From Agrococcus casei LMG 22410 (GTDB taxonomy: Bacteria; Actinomycetota; Actinomycetes; Actinomycetales; Microbacteriaceae), in assembly GCF_900163565.1 (NCBI RefSeq), contig NZ_FUHU01000035.1, forward strand, positions 62,001 to 126,000: 64,000 nucleotides of DNA, in the 5' to 3' direction. The position numbers and the translations under genes are program-made. Shown here piece by piece: positions 39,483 to 47,355 of this stretch (positions within the stretch are counted from its first letter, which is position 1; every line of letters starts with the position of its first letter). Below the pieces are notes generated by a model that was not told the DNA's origin, searched no databases, and saw nothing but the letters and a program-made list of their open reading frames with translations.

Positions 39483-39607
39483 CGTCGGACTCCTTCCGCC
39501 ACCGTGCTCCATCGAGCGGTTGCGTGGCCAAACATAACATGTATCATCTTGTGCAGGCGAAGGAGACGCCCGGAGCTCCCGCCGTTCCCCTTCCCGGACG
39601 GAGCATC

Positions 39608-40969
39608 ATGGCAGCGACGCCAGCATCACCAGCCGATTCCTCGACCAGCGAGGCCAGAAGCAAGGCCGACCTGAAGCGCTTGCGCAGAGTCGCGAGCACA
39701 TCATTCATGGGCACCGCGATGGAGTGGTACGACTACTTCATCTACGGTCTGCTCGCTGCACTCGTCTTCGACGAGCTCTTCTTCCCGAGCTTCGACCCTG
39801 AGGTCGGCACGGTGCTGGCCCTGCTGAGCTTCGGCATCGGCTTCATCGCGCGCCCGGTCGGCGCGATCCTCTTCGGCCACCTGGGCGACCGCATCGGCCG
39901 CAAGAACACGCTGATCGTCACACTCCTCGTCATCGGCCTCTCGACAGGCATCATCGGCCTGCTGCCGACGTTCGACACGATCGGATTCGCCGCACCCATC
40001 CTGCTCACGACGCTCCGGTTCATCCAGGGCCTCTCGCTGGGCGGCGAATGGAGCGGCGCTGTGCTGCTGGCCGTCGAGCACGCGCCGGCGAAGAAGCGCG
40101 CCTTCTACGGCGCCATGCCCCAGTACGGCTCGCCCGCCGGCACGCTCGTCTCTTCGGCAGTCGTCACCCTGGTGACGCTGATGCCAGAAGACCAGCTCAT
40201 GTCGTGGGGATGGCGCATCCCGTTCCTGCTCTCGTTCGTGTTCCTTGCCGTCGCCCTTTACATGCGACTGCGCGTCGAGGAGTCACCCGTGTTCACCGAC
40301 GTCGTGCAGACGCAGGTGGCCGAGAAAGCGGCGAAGACCAACCGCAAGCCGCTGCCGGTCATCGAGGTGTTCCGCCACGCTTGGAGGAGCGTGCTGATCG
40401 TTGTCATCACCGTGCTGTTCGCCTCGGGAGGCTTCTTCCTGATGACCACCTACGCGGTGAACTTCGGCACTGCAGAGCTCGGCATGGAGCCATGGAAGCT
40501 GCTGGTCGCGACCATGGTCGGAGCAGTGCTCGAAGCCATCGGCATCTACATCGGCGCTCGCATGGGCGACCGCTGGGGCGCCGCGAAGACCGTCATCTTC
40601 GGTGGTGTCGTAGCACTCGTGCTGGTCATTCCCATCGCGCTCATGCTCGGATCCGGTGTCGAAGTGCTCGTCATCGCAGCGGTCGCTCTCGGAATCGGAG
40701 TGCTGGGCATCCCGTACGGACCCCTCGGCACCATGCTCTCTGAGCTGTTCAGCGCACGCTACCGCTACTCGGGCGTTGCCGTCTCGTACAACATCGGCGG
40801 ACTCATCGGAGGCTTCGTGCCCTCGATCGCAGCCGCGCTCGCCATCGCCCTCAACGGCTCGGTGATCGTGATCCCGCTGCTGCTCGGAGCCATCATGCTG
40901 CTCTGCGTGGTCGGCGGACTGCTCGCGGCCCGCGTGCTCGCGAATCAGAAGGAGACGATCGCGGCGTGA
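39608..40969 (+). CDS. MHS family MFS transporter (metabolite:H+ symporter)
   Basis: The 453-residue protein has twelve helices and MHS/ShiA-ProP hallmarks: GTAMEWYDYFIYG, ARPVGAILFGHLGDRIGRKN, RFIQGLSLGGEWSGAVLLAVEH, RLRVEESPVF. It imports organic acids, betaines or shikimate-type compounds with protons. ATG 39608 follows GGACGGAG. The intergenic stretch 39483-39607 holds an ACATGT-centred element (near 39534-39547), a candidate operator for the GntR gene downstream. It probably feeds the divergent amidohydrolase/SDR pair. Confidence 0.88.
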   Translation: MAATPASPADSSTSEARSKADLKRLRRVASTSFMGTAMEWYDYFIYGLLAALVFDELFFPSFDPEVGTVLALLSFGIGFIARPVGAILFGHLGDRIGRKNTLIVTLLVIGLSTGIIGLLPTFDTIGFAAPILLTTLRFIQGLSLGGEWSGAVLLAVEHAPAKKRAFYGAMPQYGSPAGTLVSSAVVTLVTLMPEDQLMSWGWRIPFLLSFVFLAVALYMRLRVEESPVFTDVVQTQVAEKAAKTNRKPLPVIEVFRHAWRSVLIVVITVLFASGGFFLMTTYAVNFGTAELGMEPWKLLVATMVGAVLEAIGIYIGARMGDRWGAAKTVIFGGVVALVLVIPIALMLGSGVEVLVIAAVALGIGVLGIPYGPLGTMLSELFSARYRYSGVAVSYNIGGLIGGFVPSIAAALAIALNGSVIVIPLLLGAIMLLCVVGGLLAARVLANQKETIAA

Positions 40970-40975
40970 CGCCCA

Positions 40976-41016
40976 GCTCCGCCGCGCTGCCGCTCGCTGT
41001 GGCAGCGCGGCGGAGC
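40976..41016 (+). terminator. Hairpin after the MHS transporter
   Basis: Arms GCTCCGCCGCGCTGCC and GGCAGCGCGGCGGAGC form a perfect 16-base stem with a 9-base loop. No clear T-run follows. It separates the transporter from the GntR gene and may only attenuate read-through. Confidence 0.7.
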
Positions 41017-41067
41017 CGTCTCACCAGACCACAGGTACGATCGAGCACGATGATTGAGGAGCAAGCC

Positions 41068-41841
41068 ATGGCAGTGAGTGCAGCAGTGCTCGGCGACTGG
41101 TCGGGGATCTCCTCCGAAGTCGGCGGCCTCAAGAGCGACCGGGTGCGAGCGGTGCTCGAGAAGCAGATCCTCAACGGAGAGCTCCCGCCGGGAACCCTCC
41201 TGCCGCGCGAACCCGTGCTCTGCGAGGCGCTCGGCGTCAGTCGCACCGTGCTGCGAGACGCTGTGCGCGCACTCGTCGCGCGCGGCCTGCTGACCGTGCG
41301 ACAGGGCAGCGGCACCATCGTGGCCGAACCGAGCGATGAGGCGTTCGCCACCGCCACAGTCGCACTGCTTGCCCGCTCGGGGCTGACAGTCGGTGATGTC
41401 ATGGACGCCCGCGTCACCCTCGAGACGATGTTCGTGCGCCTTGCAGCCGTGCACGGCGACGAAGACGACTGGGATGCGCTCTCCAGCTCAGAACGGGCGC
41501 TCATCGATGCGATCGGCAAGGGGGACGACGACGCAGCCCACGCTGCGCACGGCGCTTTTCACGCTGCGATTCTTCATGCAACGCACCAGCCCGCGCTCGA
41601 TCTCATGCTCAAGCCGATGGGCCAGATCGCGCTGCTCACGGGAAGCACCTCGGTGCGACGTGGCTCGATGGAGGACTGGGATCTCGAGGCCCACCGCGCC
41701 ATTCTCGACGCGCTGCGGTCAGGTGATCCGGACGCTTCGGAGCAGGCGATGCGCAAGCACTTCGACGACCTGGGCGGCAAAGCCGTGTACCGCGAGCTGC
41801 TCGACCGGCGATTCGCCGAGGCGTACTTCGACGTTCGGTGA
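41068..41841 (+). CDS. GntR family regulator, FCD (FadR) subfamily
   Basis: The 257-residue protein has a winged helix at about 25-95 (RVRAVLEKQILNGELPPGTLLP, LGVSRTVLRDAVRALVARGLL, RQGSGTIV) and an FCD domain (VMDARVTLETMFV, AFHAAILHATHQP, DLEAHRAILDALRSGD). ATG 41068 follows TTGAGGAG. It lies just downstream of the MHS transporter and probably controls the divergent transporter and amidohydrolase-SDR units in response to their substrate. Confidence 0.88.
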   Translation: MAVSAAVLGDWSGISSEVGGLKSDRVRAVLEKQILNGELPPGTLLPREPVLCEALGVSRTVLRDAVRALVARGLLTVRQGSGTIVAEPSDEAFATATVALLARSGLTVGDVMDARVTLETMFVRLAAVHGDEDDWDALSSSERALIDAIGKGDDDAAHAAHGAFHAAILHATHQPALDLMLKPMGQIALLTGSTSVRRGSMEDWDLEAHRAILDALRSGDPDASEQAMRKHFDDLGGKAVYRELLDRRFAEAYFDVR

Positions 41842-41859
41842 ACCCCAAGAGCCCCACGC

Positions 41860-41900
41860 AGAAGGCCCGCAGCCAGCGACGTGCTGACTGCGGGCCTTCT
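41860..41900. terminator. Bidirectional hairpin between gntR and the DEAD-box helicase
   Basis: Arms AGAAGGCCCGCAG (41860-41872) and CTGCGGGCCTTCT (41888-41900) pair perfectly. It lies between convergent genes and can terminate both. Confidence 0.8.
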
Positions 41901-41940
41901 GGCTCACGGGCGAAGCGCCCGAGCGATCATGAGGGTGCGA

Positions 41941-43392
41941 CTACCGCTGACCCGCGCGCTCGCGGCCGCGTCCGCCACGACGTGACCCGGCATCCGCGCG
42001 TCCTGCGCCTCCGCGTGACTGACCGTCACGGCCTCCGCGACCTTCGCCACGGCCCGACTCGCCACGACCTGCGCCGCCGCGTGCGCGACCGCCCTGGCCT
42101 GCGCCGCCGCCGTCACGAGCTGCGCGCTTGCGACGCGCGTTGGCGCCCTGCGAACGGCCCTGACCCTGCGGCTGCTTGATCTCATTGCCCGATCCGGGGC
42201 CGCCGGGAACCGGCTTCACGTACGGCGCCTCAGCACCGACGAGCGACTCGATCGCGGCCGACTCAGCGGTCACGGTCTGCGGCTGCACGTTGATCTGCGC
42301 CTTGCGCAGCAGCGCGAGGGTGTCGCGGCGCTGCGTCGGCAGCATCACGGTTGCAACGTCGCCGGCCGAGCCAGCGCGCGCCGTGCGGCCCGAGCGGTGC
42401 AGGTATGCCTTGTGCTCCATGGGCGGGTCGACGTGCACGACCAGCTCGACGTTGTCGACGTGCACTCCGCGAGCGGCGACGTCGGTTGCGACGAGCACAC
42501 GTGCCGAGCCGTCCGAGAACGCAGCGAGGTTGCGGTCGCGGGCGTTCTGCGACAGGTTTCCGTGCAGGTCGACTGCAGGGATTCCGGATGCGGTGAGCTG
42601 CTTCGCGAGCTTCTTCGCCTGGTGCTTGGTGCGAGTGAAGAGGATGCGGCGGCCGACACCCGAGGCGAGGCGGCGGATGAGCTGCGCCTTGCTGTCGGCG
42701 TCGACCTCGAAGAGGTGGTGGGTCATCGCGGCCACGGGCGAGTTGACCTCGTCGACCGAGTGCTTGACCTCGTTCTGCAGGAATCGCCGGACCAGCTTGT
42801 CAACCCCGTTGTCGAGGGTCGCCGAGAACAGCAGGCGCTGTCCGCCGGTGGGCGTCTTGTTCAGGATGCTCGTCACGACGGGCAGGAAGCCCAGGTCGGC
42901 CATGTGGTCGGCCTCGTCGATGACGGTGACCTCGATGGCCTTGAGGTCGGCGACGCCCTGACGCATGAGGTCGTCGAGGCGGCCGGGGCAGGCGACGATG
43001 ATGTCGACGCCCTCACGGAACGCGGTCTCCTGCGGTCGCTGCGAGACGCCGCCGAAGATCGTCGTGACCTTGAGGCCGGCTGCGTCTGCGAGGGGCTTGA
43101 TGGTCGCGGTGATCTGCGTTGCGAGCTCACGGGTCGGTGCGAGCACGAGGCCGCCGGGGAGGCGTCCGCCGCGAGCGCCGTCGCTGAGGCGCTGCACGAG
43201 CGGGATCGCGAACGCGAGCGTCTTGCCCGAGCCCGTCTTTCCGCGGCCGAGCACGTCGCGGCCTGCGAGCGTGTCAGGAAGGGTGTCTTCCTGAATCGGG
43301 AAGGGGTTCTCGCGGTCCATCTCCTTGAGGGCCGTGAGCAGGTTGGAAGCGACGCCGAGATCGGCGAATGACTTGGGTGCAGTGTTCTGCAT
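41941..43392 (-). CDS. DEAD-box RNA helicase with RGG-rich tail
   Basis: The 483-residue protein has ordered motifs: PIQEDTLPDTLAGRD (Q motif), GKTGSGKT (51-58), PTRELA, VIDEADHM, FSAT, TDVAARGVHVD and HRSGRTARAG. The C-terminal about 85 residues are Arg/Gly-rich, typical of RNA-binding tails of cold-shock or ribosome-assembly helicases. ATG 43392 lacks a strong ribosome site. The 225-bp stretch upstream (43393-43618) contains no gene but a GCGAGCA/TGCTCGC hairpin at 43569-43587. It may be a long regulatory leader, common for cold-inducible helicases. Confidence 0.92.
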   Translation of the reverse strand: MQNTAPKSFADLGVASNLLTALKEMDRENPFPIQEDTLPDTLAGRDVLGRGKTGSGKTLAFAIPLVQRLSDGARGGRLPGGLVLAPTRELATQITATIKPLADAAGLKVTTIFGGVSQRPQETAFREGVDIIVACPGRLDDLMRQGVADLKAIEVTVIDEADHMADLGFLPVVTSILNKTPTGGQRLLFSATLDNGVDKLVRRFLQNEVKHSVDEVNSPVAAMTHHLFEVDADSKAQLIRRLASGVGRRILFTRTKHQAKKLAKQLTASGIPAVDLHGNLSQNARDRNLAAFSDGSARVLVATDVAARGVHVDNVELVVHVDPPMEHKAYLHRSGRTARAGSAGDVATVMLPTQRRDTLALLRKAQINVQPQTVTAESAAIESLVGAEAPYVKPVPGGPGSGNEIKQPQGQGRSQGANARRKRAARDGGGAGQGGRARGGAGRGESGRGEGRGGRDGQSRGGAGRADAGSRRGGRGRERAGQR

Positions 43393-43618
43393 AGGTGTGT
43401 GCTTTCTTAGGTGGGCGCACGCGGGCATGGCCTTTTCAGCACGACGCGTTGGTGGTCGTGGTGAGGCAGCGGTGCGCGATTCGACGAGCGCGGCGGGTGC
43501 CGCGGACGTTCGCCGCAAAAAGATCTTCGACGCCCTGAGGCGGAGAGGGGATGCGTTCTACGACGCAGGCGAGCAGCAATTGCTCGCACAGACTTCCAAC
43601 ACTACCACCCTTTCGCTT

Positions 43619-43669
43619 GTTGCGAGCAACGCACGGGGTTGACGGTCAAACCGGTGCGTTGCTCGCAAC
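43619..43669. repeat. Palindrome family A, copy 6
   Basis: The 51-bp palindrome starts GTTGCGAGCAACGCAC and ends GTGCGTTGCTCGCAAC. Here AAA/TTT of other copies is replaced by paired AGC/GCT, a compensated change. It encodes the last residues (ending NAPV) and the stop of the pyroglutamyl peptidase gene on the minus strand. Confidence 0.88.
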
Positions 43670-44278
43670 GAAAGCAACTGCGGCGGCGAGACCATCCGCG
43701 AGCTGCTCGATCGTGAGCGATGTGCCCCCGCCGACCCGCGCATCCGTCTCTGCTCCGACTGTCGCGACACCCTCTGACCGCACCGCCGGAACATGCACGA
43801 ACGCCGCCGGCACCTCGAGCCCATACGCCAGGTACGCCACGTAGTTGCAGACGAACCGCCCAGCGTCGTCGCTCACGGCAGCCGGCACTCCCGCAGCTTC
43901 GATGGCTCCGGCGATCCCCTCGACATCGAGGGTCGCTGCACGCTCGCGAGCGCCGTGCTCGAAGATCGGCTCGCCCGCAGGCTGCAGGCCGGCGTTGTCG
44001 GGAATCCGCGCATCCATCTCGTTGACTCCGATGCGCTCAGGAGTCACAGATGCGCGCCCGCCCGCCTCGCCGACGGCCAGCACCGCATCGGGCCGGTAGC
44101 GGGCCACAAGCTCGAGCAGCACCGTGCCCGCAGCACCGAAGGCGACCGGCAGCTCACCGGTCACGAGCTGCACTTCGCCGCCCGCCTGCCATCGCTCATC
44201 GAGCAGATCGACGGCGCGGATGCTCGCATTCTCGGAGTCGTCGCCGAACGCTTCAAAGCCGGTCACCAGAATTCGCAT
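43646..44278 (-). CDS. pcp: Pyroglutamyl-peptidase I
   Basis: The 210-residue C15 cysteine peptidase removes N-terminal pyroglutamate from peptides in the cytoplasm. The triad is visible: Glu81 in VTPERIG, Cys144 in GRFVCNYVAY and His162 in FVHVPA, with the start MRILVTGFEAFG. Its last seven residues and stop lie within palindrome A copy 6, as in the aspartate dehydrogenase gene, so the C-terminus appears to have been remodelled by the repeat. GGAG lies close to ATG 44278. Confidence 0.88.
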   Translation of the reverse strand: MRILVTGFEAFGDDSENASIRAVDLLDERWQAGGEVQLVTGELPVAFGAAGTVLLELVARYRPDAVLAVGEAGGRASVTPERIGVNEMDARIPDNAGLQPAGEPIFEHGARERAATLDVEGIAGAIEAAGVPAAVSDDAGRFVCNYVAYLAYGLEVPAAFVHVPAVRSEGVATVGAETDARVGGGTSLTIEQLADGLAAAVAFVASNAPV

Positions 44279-44327
44279 GGCTCCATTGTCGCAAGGGGCC
44301 ACGCAGCCCCGCGCACATAATGGCGTG

Positions 44328-44370
44328 TGAGCGGGGGCTCGAGTGGATAGTCCACTCGAGCCCCCGCTCA
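44328..44370. repeat. Palindrome family B, copy 2
   Basis: The 43-bp perfect inverted repeat has 20-base arms starting TGAGCGGGGGCTCGAG and ending CTCGAGCCCCCGCTCA, and core GTGGATAGTCCAC. Outer CGCACA/TGTGCG flanks could lengthen the stem. Compared with copy 1 (21961-22001), length and core are kept while the arms differ and still pair. It ends 16 bases before the stop of the ABC membrane protein gene. Confidence 0.85.
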
Positions 44371-44386
44371 GGCCGCATATTGTGCG

Positions 44387-45109
44387 TCAGCGAACCTCAG
44401 CCTTGCTGCCCAGCAGCCAGAACGCCACGGCGCCGATCAGCATCACTCCCGCCAGGAGGCCCATCCACGAGATCCATGCGAGGTTGCCGAACCACGAGAA
44501 CACCCCCATCACCTGATCGGCAGGAAGCAGGATTCCGATGCCGAACGCCACGACGCCGAGTGCGATCGCGATCGCGGCGAGCCACATGAGACCGGTCTTT
44601 CCCCACCGATTCCAGATGCCCGAGATCGTTGCGGTGAGTGTCATGGCGGCCATCACCATGAGGAACACCTGCAGCAGCGTCTGCCACCACGAAGCTGGCC
44701 CCGTGTGCACGGTGTCGAACAGGCGAACGCTGAGTCCGAAGCCGGTTGTCGCCTGCTCGATCAGCTTCAGGACCATGACGATCACTGCTGTGCCGGCCGC
44801 TACTAGAACGAACATGACGGATGATCCCGCGAGCCATTCGCGCCGCGTGATGCCGAGGCCGAGCGCGAACGACAGGTACTGGGTCATCGTCATGGCTCCG
44901 ATGCCGAAGCCCATGCCGAGCAGGGCCCAGACGGCGCCGTTCCACTTCATGCCCTCGTAGAGGTCGGCTTCATTGGCGCCCGCGACACGGGCGATGATGC
45001 CGATTGCGATGACGATGGCGACCATCGCGGCCAGGATGTAGATCGGAACAAGGAAGGTTCCCTTGCGGTCCACGAAGTGCACATTCAGCACATTCTTGAT
45101 GCGTTGCAT
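44387..45109 (-). CDS. ABC-type membrane protein of a YtrA-like operon
   Basis: The 240-residue protein has six membrane helices (for example FLVPIYILAAMVAIVIAIG and the LLAGVMLIGAVAFWLLG end) and no soluble domain. It is the third gene of a GntR-ATPase-membrane protein operon. ATG 45109 follows AAGGAGGAGAG. In related operons the membrane part exports or senses cell-wall-active peptides; that role is inferred here. Confidence 0.8.
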   Translation of the reverse strand: MQRIKNVLNVHFVDRKGTFLVPIYILAAMVAIVIAIGIIARVAGANEADLYEGMKWNGAVWALLGMGFGIGAMTMTQYLSFALGLGITRREWLAGSSVMFVLVAAGTAVIVMVLKLIEQATTGFGLSVRLFDTVHTGPASWWQTLLQVFLMVMAAMTLTATISGIWNRWGKTGLMWLAAIAIALGVVAFGIGILLPADQVMGVFSWFGNLAWISWMGLLAGVMLIGAVAFWLLGSKAEVR

Positions 45110-45119
45110 GCTCTCCTCC

Positions 45120-46010
45120 TTAGGCTTTCTGGCGCGCCTTGCGCGCGGATTCGGTGACTGCGACGAACAGATCCTGCAGCGACGCCCGTGACTTGTCGAG
45201 CCGCAGGTCGCTGGCCAACCGGGCGGCGTCCTGCGTGATGGGGCCGCGAACGACGACGGTCGAGAGTCCGCCGATGTCGGTGCGCTCGAGCACCTGCACG
45301 CTTCCCGTGAACTGGTCGACTGCCGCACGGGTTCCTGCGAAGGCGAACGCCGCATCCGCCAACTCGTCGACGTCGTGCTGCATCAGCAGCTCGCCGTTGT
45401 CGATGACCGTGACGGTCTCGAGCAGCGGAGCGACCTCGTCGATGTGGTGCGAAGAGATCAGGATGGTTCGCGGATGCGCGGCATAGTCAGCCAGCAGGGC
45501 GTCGTAGAAGTTCTTGCGAGCGACGGCGTCGAGGCCGAGATAAGGCTCGTCGAAGAACGTCAGGTCGGCCCTGGATGCGATGCCGACGATGATGCCGATG
45601 GCACTGAGCTGACCGCGCGAGAGCTTCTTGATCTTGCGCTTCATGGGAAGCTCGAACATCTCGACGAGCTCGTCTGCTCGCTGCTGATCCCACTTCTCGT
45701 GCATGCCGGCGGCGATGCTGATCACGTGGCGCGGCTCGAATCCGTCGGGGTATGTCTGCCCCTCCTGGATGAAGCAGGTGCGCTGCATGACTGTCGTGTT
45801 CTCGAGCGGGCTCTCGCCGAACACCCGGATGTCTCCGGATGTCGCGAAGAGCTGGCCCGTGAGCAGCTGCATGAGGGTGGTCTTGCCGGCGCCGTTGCGG
45901 CCGAGAAGTCCGTGGATGCGGTTCTCGTCGAACGAGACCGTGAGGTCGTTGACTGCCTTGACAGCCTTGTAGTGCTTCGACAGTGCACTGGTTTCGATGA
46001 CTTGAGTCAT
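45120..46010 (-). CDS. ABC transporter ATP-binding protein (YtrB-like)
   Basis: The 296-residue protein has Walker A GRNGAGKTTL, signature-region LSRGQLSAIGIIVG (LSRGQ in place of LSGGQ), Walker B DLTFFDEPYLGLD and SSHHIDEV. ATG 46010 overlaps the GntR stop by four bases and follows AAGGAG. A C-terminal domain of about 80 residues follows the core. It forms a transporter with the membrane protein encoded nine bases downstream. Confidence 0.88.
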   Translation of the reverse strand: MTQVIETSALSKHYKAVKAVNDLTVSFDENRIHGLLGRNGAGKTTLMQLLTGQLFATSGDIRVFGESPLENTTVMQRTCFIQEGQTYPDGFEPRHVISIAAGMHEKWDQQRADELVEMFELPMKRKIKKLSRGQLSAIGIIVGIASRADLTFFDEPYLGLDAVARKNFYDALLADYAAHPRTILISSHHIDEVAPLLETVTVIDNGELLMQHDVDELADAAFAFAGTRAAVDQFTGSVQVLERTDIGGLSTVVVRGPITQDAARLASDLRLDKSRASLQDLFVAVTESARKARQKA

Positions 46011-46363
46011 GAGAGCTCCTTGTCGATGATGGCGTGCAGTTGGTCTGGGGTGAGTCCGAGCTGCGAGGCTGCTCGCAGCATCGGCTCGACGTATTCGGTG
46101 GCGAACGATGCGGTTCGCTCGTGAGCGAGCTGGGCTCGTGCTCCTATTGCGACAAACATTCCGATTCCTCGTCGTTTCACGAGCACTCCCTGTTCGACGA
46201 GTCTGGTGAGCCCCTTGCCGGCTGTTGCCGGGTTGATGCGCAGGTGCTGCGCGAGCTCGTTCGTCGACGGGACTGCCGTGTCTTCGGGGTAGGTGCCGTC
46301 CAGGATGCCGTCGGCGATCTGGTCAGCGATCTGGATGAACAGCGGCCGACTGTCGTCGATCAT
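46007..46363 (-). CDS. GntR family regulator, YtrA subfamily (operon 1)
   Basis: The 118-residue protein is a winged helix (PLFIQIADQIADGILDGTYP, VPSTNELAQHLRINPATAGKGLTRLVEQGVL, KRRGIGMFV) with a short C-terminal dimerisation helix pair, the YtrA size. ATG 46363 follows GGGAGG. It is the first gene of its ABC operon and probably represses its own promoter through the palindrome at 46453-46490. Confidence 0.9.
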   Translation of the reverse strand: MIDDSRPLFIQIADQIADGILDGTYPEDTAVPSTNELAQHLRINPATAGKGLTRLVEQGVLVKRRGIGMFVAIGARAQLAHERTASFATEYVEPMLRAASQLGLTPDQLHAIIDKELS

Positions 46364-46452
46364 GAGGCCTCCCGTGGTCTTGCTGTGGTCTGGGCGGTGA
46401 TGCGCTGTCTCCGCCGGTTGCCTGCTCAGCGGGGTGCGCATCCGCAATGCAG

Positions 46453-46490
46453 GTTGTGGGGTTCGTTACTCAACTAATGAACCACACAAC
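46453..46490. promoter_or_regulatory. Candidate YtrA-type operator, operon 1
   Basis: An imperfect inverted repeat runs from GTTGTGGGGTTCGTTA to TAATGAACCACACAAC around CTCAAC-type centre bases. The inner piece TTACTCAACTAAT (46466-46478) is nearly the same as the inner piece of the operator of operon 2. Confidence 0.75.
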
Positions 46491-46510
46491 CGACCCCAGT
46501 GTCAACTGCT

Positions 46511-46561
46511 GTTGCGAAAAACGCACCGGTTTGACGGTCAAACTGGTGCGTTTTTCGCAAC
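46511..46561. repeat. Palindrome family A, copy 7
   Basis: A 51-bp palindrome GTTGCGAAAAACGCACC...GGTGCGTTTTTCGCAAC with core TTTGACGGTCAAA and one G-U-type pair. It lies between divergent genes (GntR operon 1 and the small membrane protein), not at a gene end. Confidence 0.88.
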
Positions 46562-46648
46562 AGCGCCCCCTTCTCCCCCTTGAGGCGGAAGCACAAGTTC
46601 AGCCGTCAGGGTGATCCGGCGGCGGATGCGCGGGCGCAGAATTGAGAC

Positions 46649-46819
46649 ATGTCCGAACAGCAGATCTTCATCCTGGCAATCACACTCATCCTCTGCGTCA
46701 CCGTCGCAATCACGACATCGACGTCGTCGAAGAAGACGAACGAGCTCTACCGCGTCCGCATGGCGCGCCGTGCAGCACGCAAGCGCATTGCAGAGCGCAA
46801 GCGCGCATCCACTGCATGA
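46649..46819 (+). CDS. Small membrane protein (56 residues)
   Basis: ATG 46649 to TGA 46819 encodes MSEQQ, then one hydrophobic helix (IFILAITLILCVTVAIT), then a strongly basic tail with many Arg and Lys (YRVRMARRAARKRIAERKR). It is a single-pass, probably N-out or tail-inside protein. The codon pattern fits coding DNA and it is framed by palindrome A copies 7 and 8, as if a self-contained transcription unit. No clear ribosome site is visible beyond TTGAG. The function is unknown. Confidence 0.6.
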   Translation: MSEQQIFILAITLILCVTVAITTSTSSKKTNELYRVRMARRAARKRIAERKRASTA

Positions 46820-46836
46820 CCCCACAGGCCCCGCCT

Positions 46837-46886
46837 GTAGCCAAAGCGCACCTGCTTGACGGTCAAGCAGGAGCGCTTTTCGCAAC
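46837..46886. repeat. Palindrome family A, copy 8
   Basis: A 50-bp palindrome starting GTAGCCAAAGCGCACC and ending GGAGCGCTTTTCGCAAC. The core is CTTGACGGTCAAG, where T-A pairs are changed to C-G on both sides, a compensated substitution. It lies after the small membrane protein gene. Confidence 0.82.
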
Positions 46887-46915
46887 TTCTTGACACGCGC
46901 ATCCGTCATGTGTCA

Positions 46916-46937
46916 CTGTATTACTCATCTAATACAG
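46916..46937. promoter_or_regulatory. Candidate YtrA-type operator, operon 2
   Basis: A perfect inverted repeat: CTGTATTA (46916-46923), 6-base spacer CTCATC, TAATACAG (46930-46937). The inner TTACTCATCTAAT matches operon 1's TTACTCAACTAAT at 12 of 13 positions. It lies 18 bases before the gntR start and probably covers the promoter. Confidence 0.8.
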
Positions 46938-46955
46938 CATGACAAGGAGGCCTCG

Positions 46956-47354
46956 ATGGAGTTCGACAGTTCAGCTCCGATCTGGCGGCAGCTCAAAGAC
47001 GAGTTCACTCGTCGCATCGCCGTGGGCACATGGGCTCCCGGCGCAAAGCTCCCCGGAGTCCGCGAGCTCGCCGCAGACCTCGGCGTCAACCCCAACACCG
47101 CCCAGCGCGCGCTCTCAGAGCTCGAACGCGACGGCCTGTGCAAGTCAGAGCGCACGACCGGCCGCTTCGTCACCGACGACAGCCACGCAATCGACACCGC
47201 CCGGGGCGAACTCGCCCAGGCAGCCGCAGACGTATTCATTGCTCGTGCGACCGGTGTCGGCATGCAGCAGTCCCGAGCCATCGCGCTCATCGAACAGAGA
47301 TGGATGCACCATGACCACGACCCAGAAACTCCGACCCCAACCGTGGAGACCTGA
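46956..47354 (+). CDS. GntR family regulator, YtrA subfamily (operon 2)
   Basis: The 132-residue winged-helix protein (PIWRQLKDEFTRRIAVGTW, LPGVRELAADLGVNPNTAQRALSELERDGL, RTTGRFV) ends in a helical tail. ATG 46956 follows AAGGAGG. It heads an operon with the ATPase (one base gap) and membrane protein. Its recognition helix (NPNTAQRALSELE) resembles that of operon 1's regulator (NPATAGKGLTRLV), in line with the similar operators. Confidence 0.88.
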   Translation: MEFDSSAPIWRQLKDEFTRRIAVGTWAPGAKLPGVRELAADLGVNPNTAQRALSELERDGLCKSERTTGRFVTDDSHAIDTARGELAQAAADVFIARATGVGMQQSRAIALIEQRWMHHDHDPETPTPTVET

Positions 47355-47355
47355 C

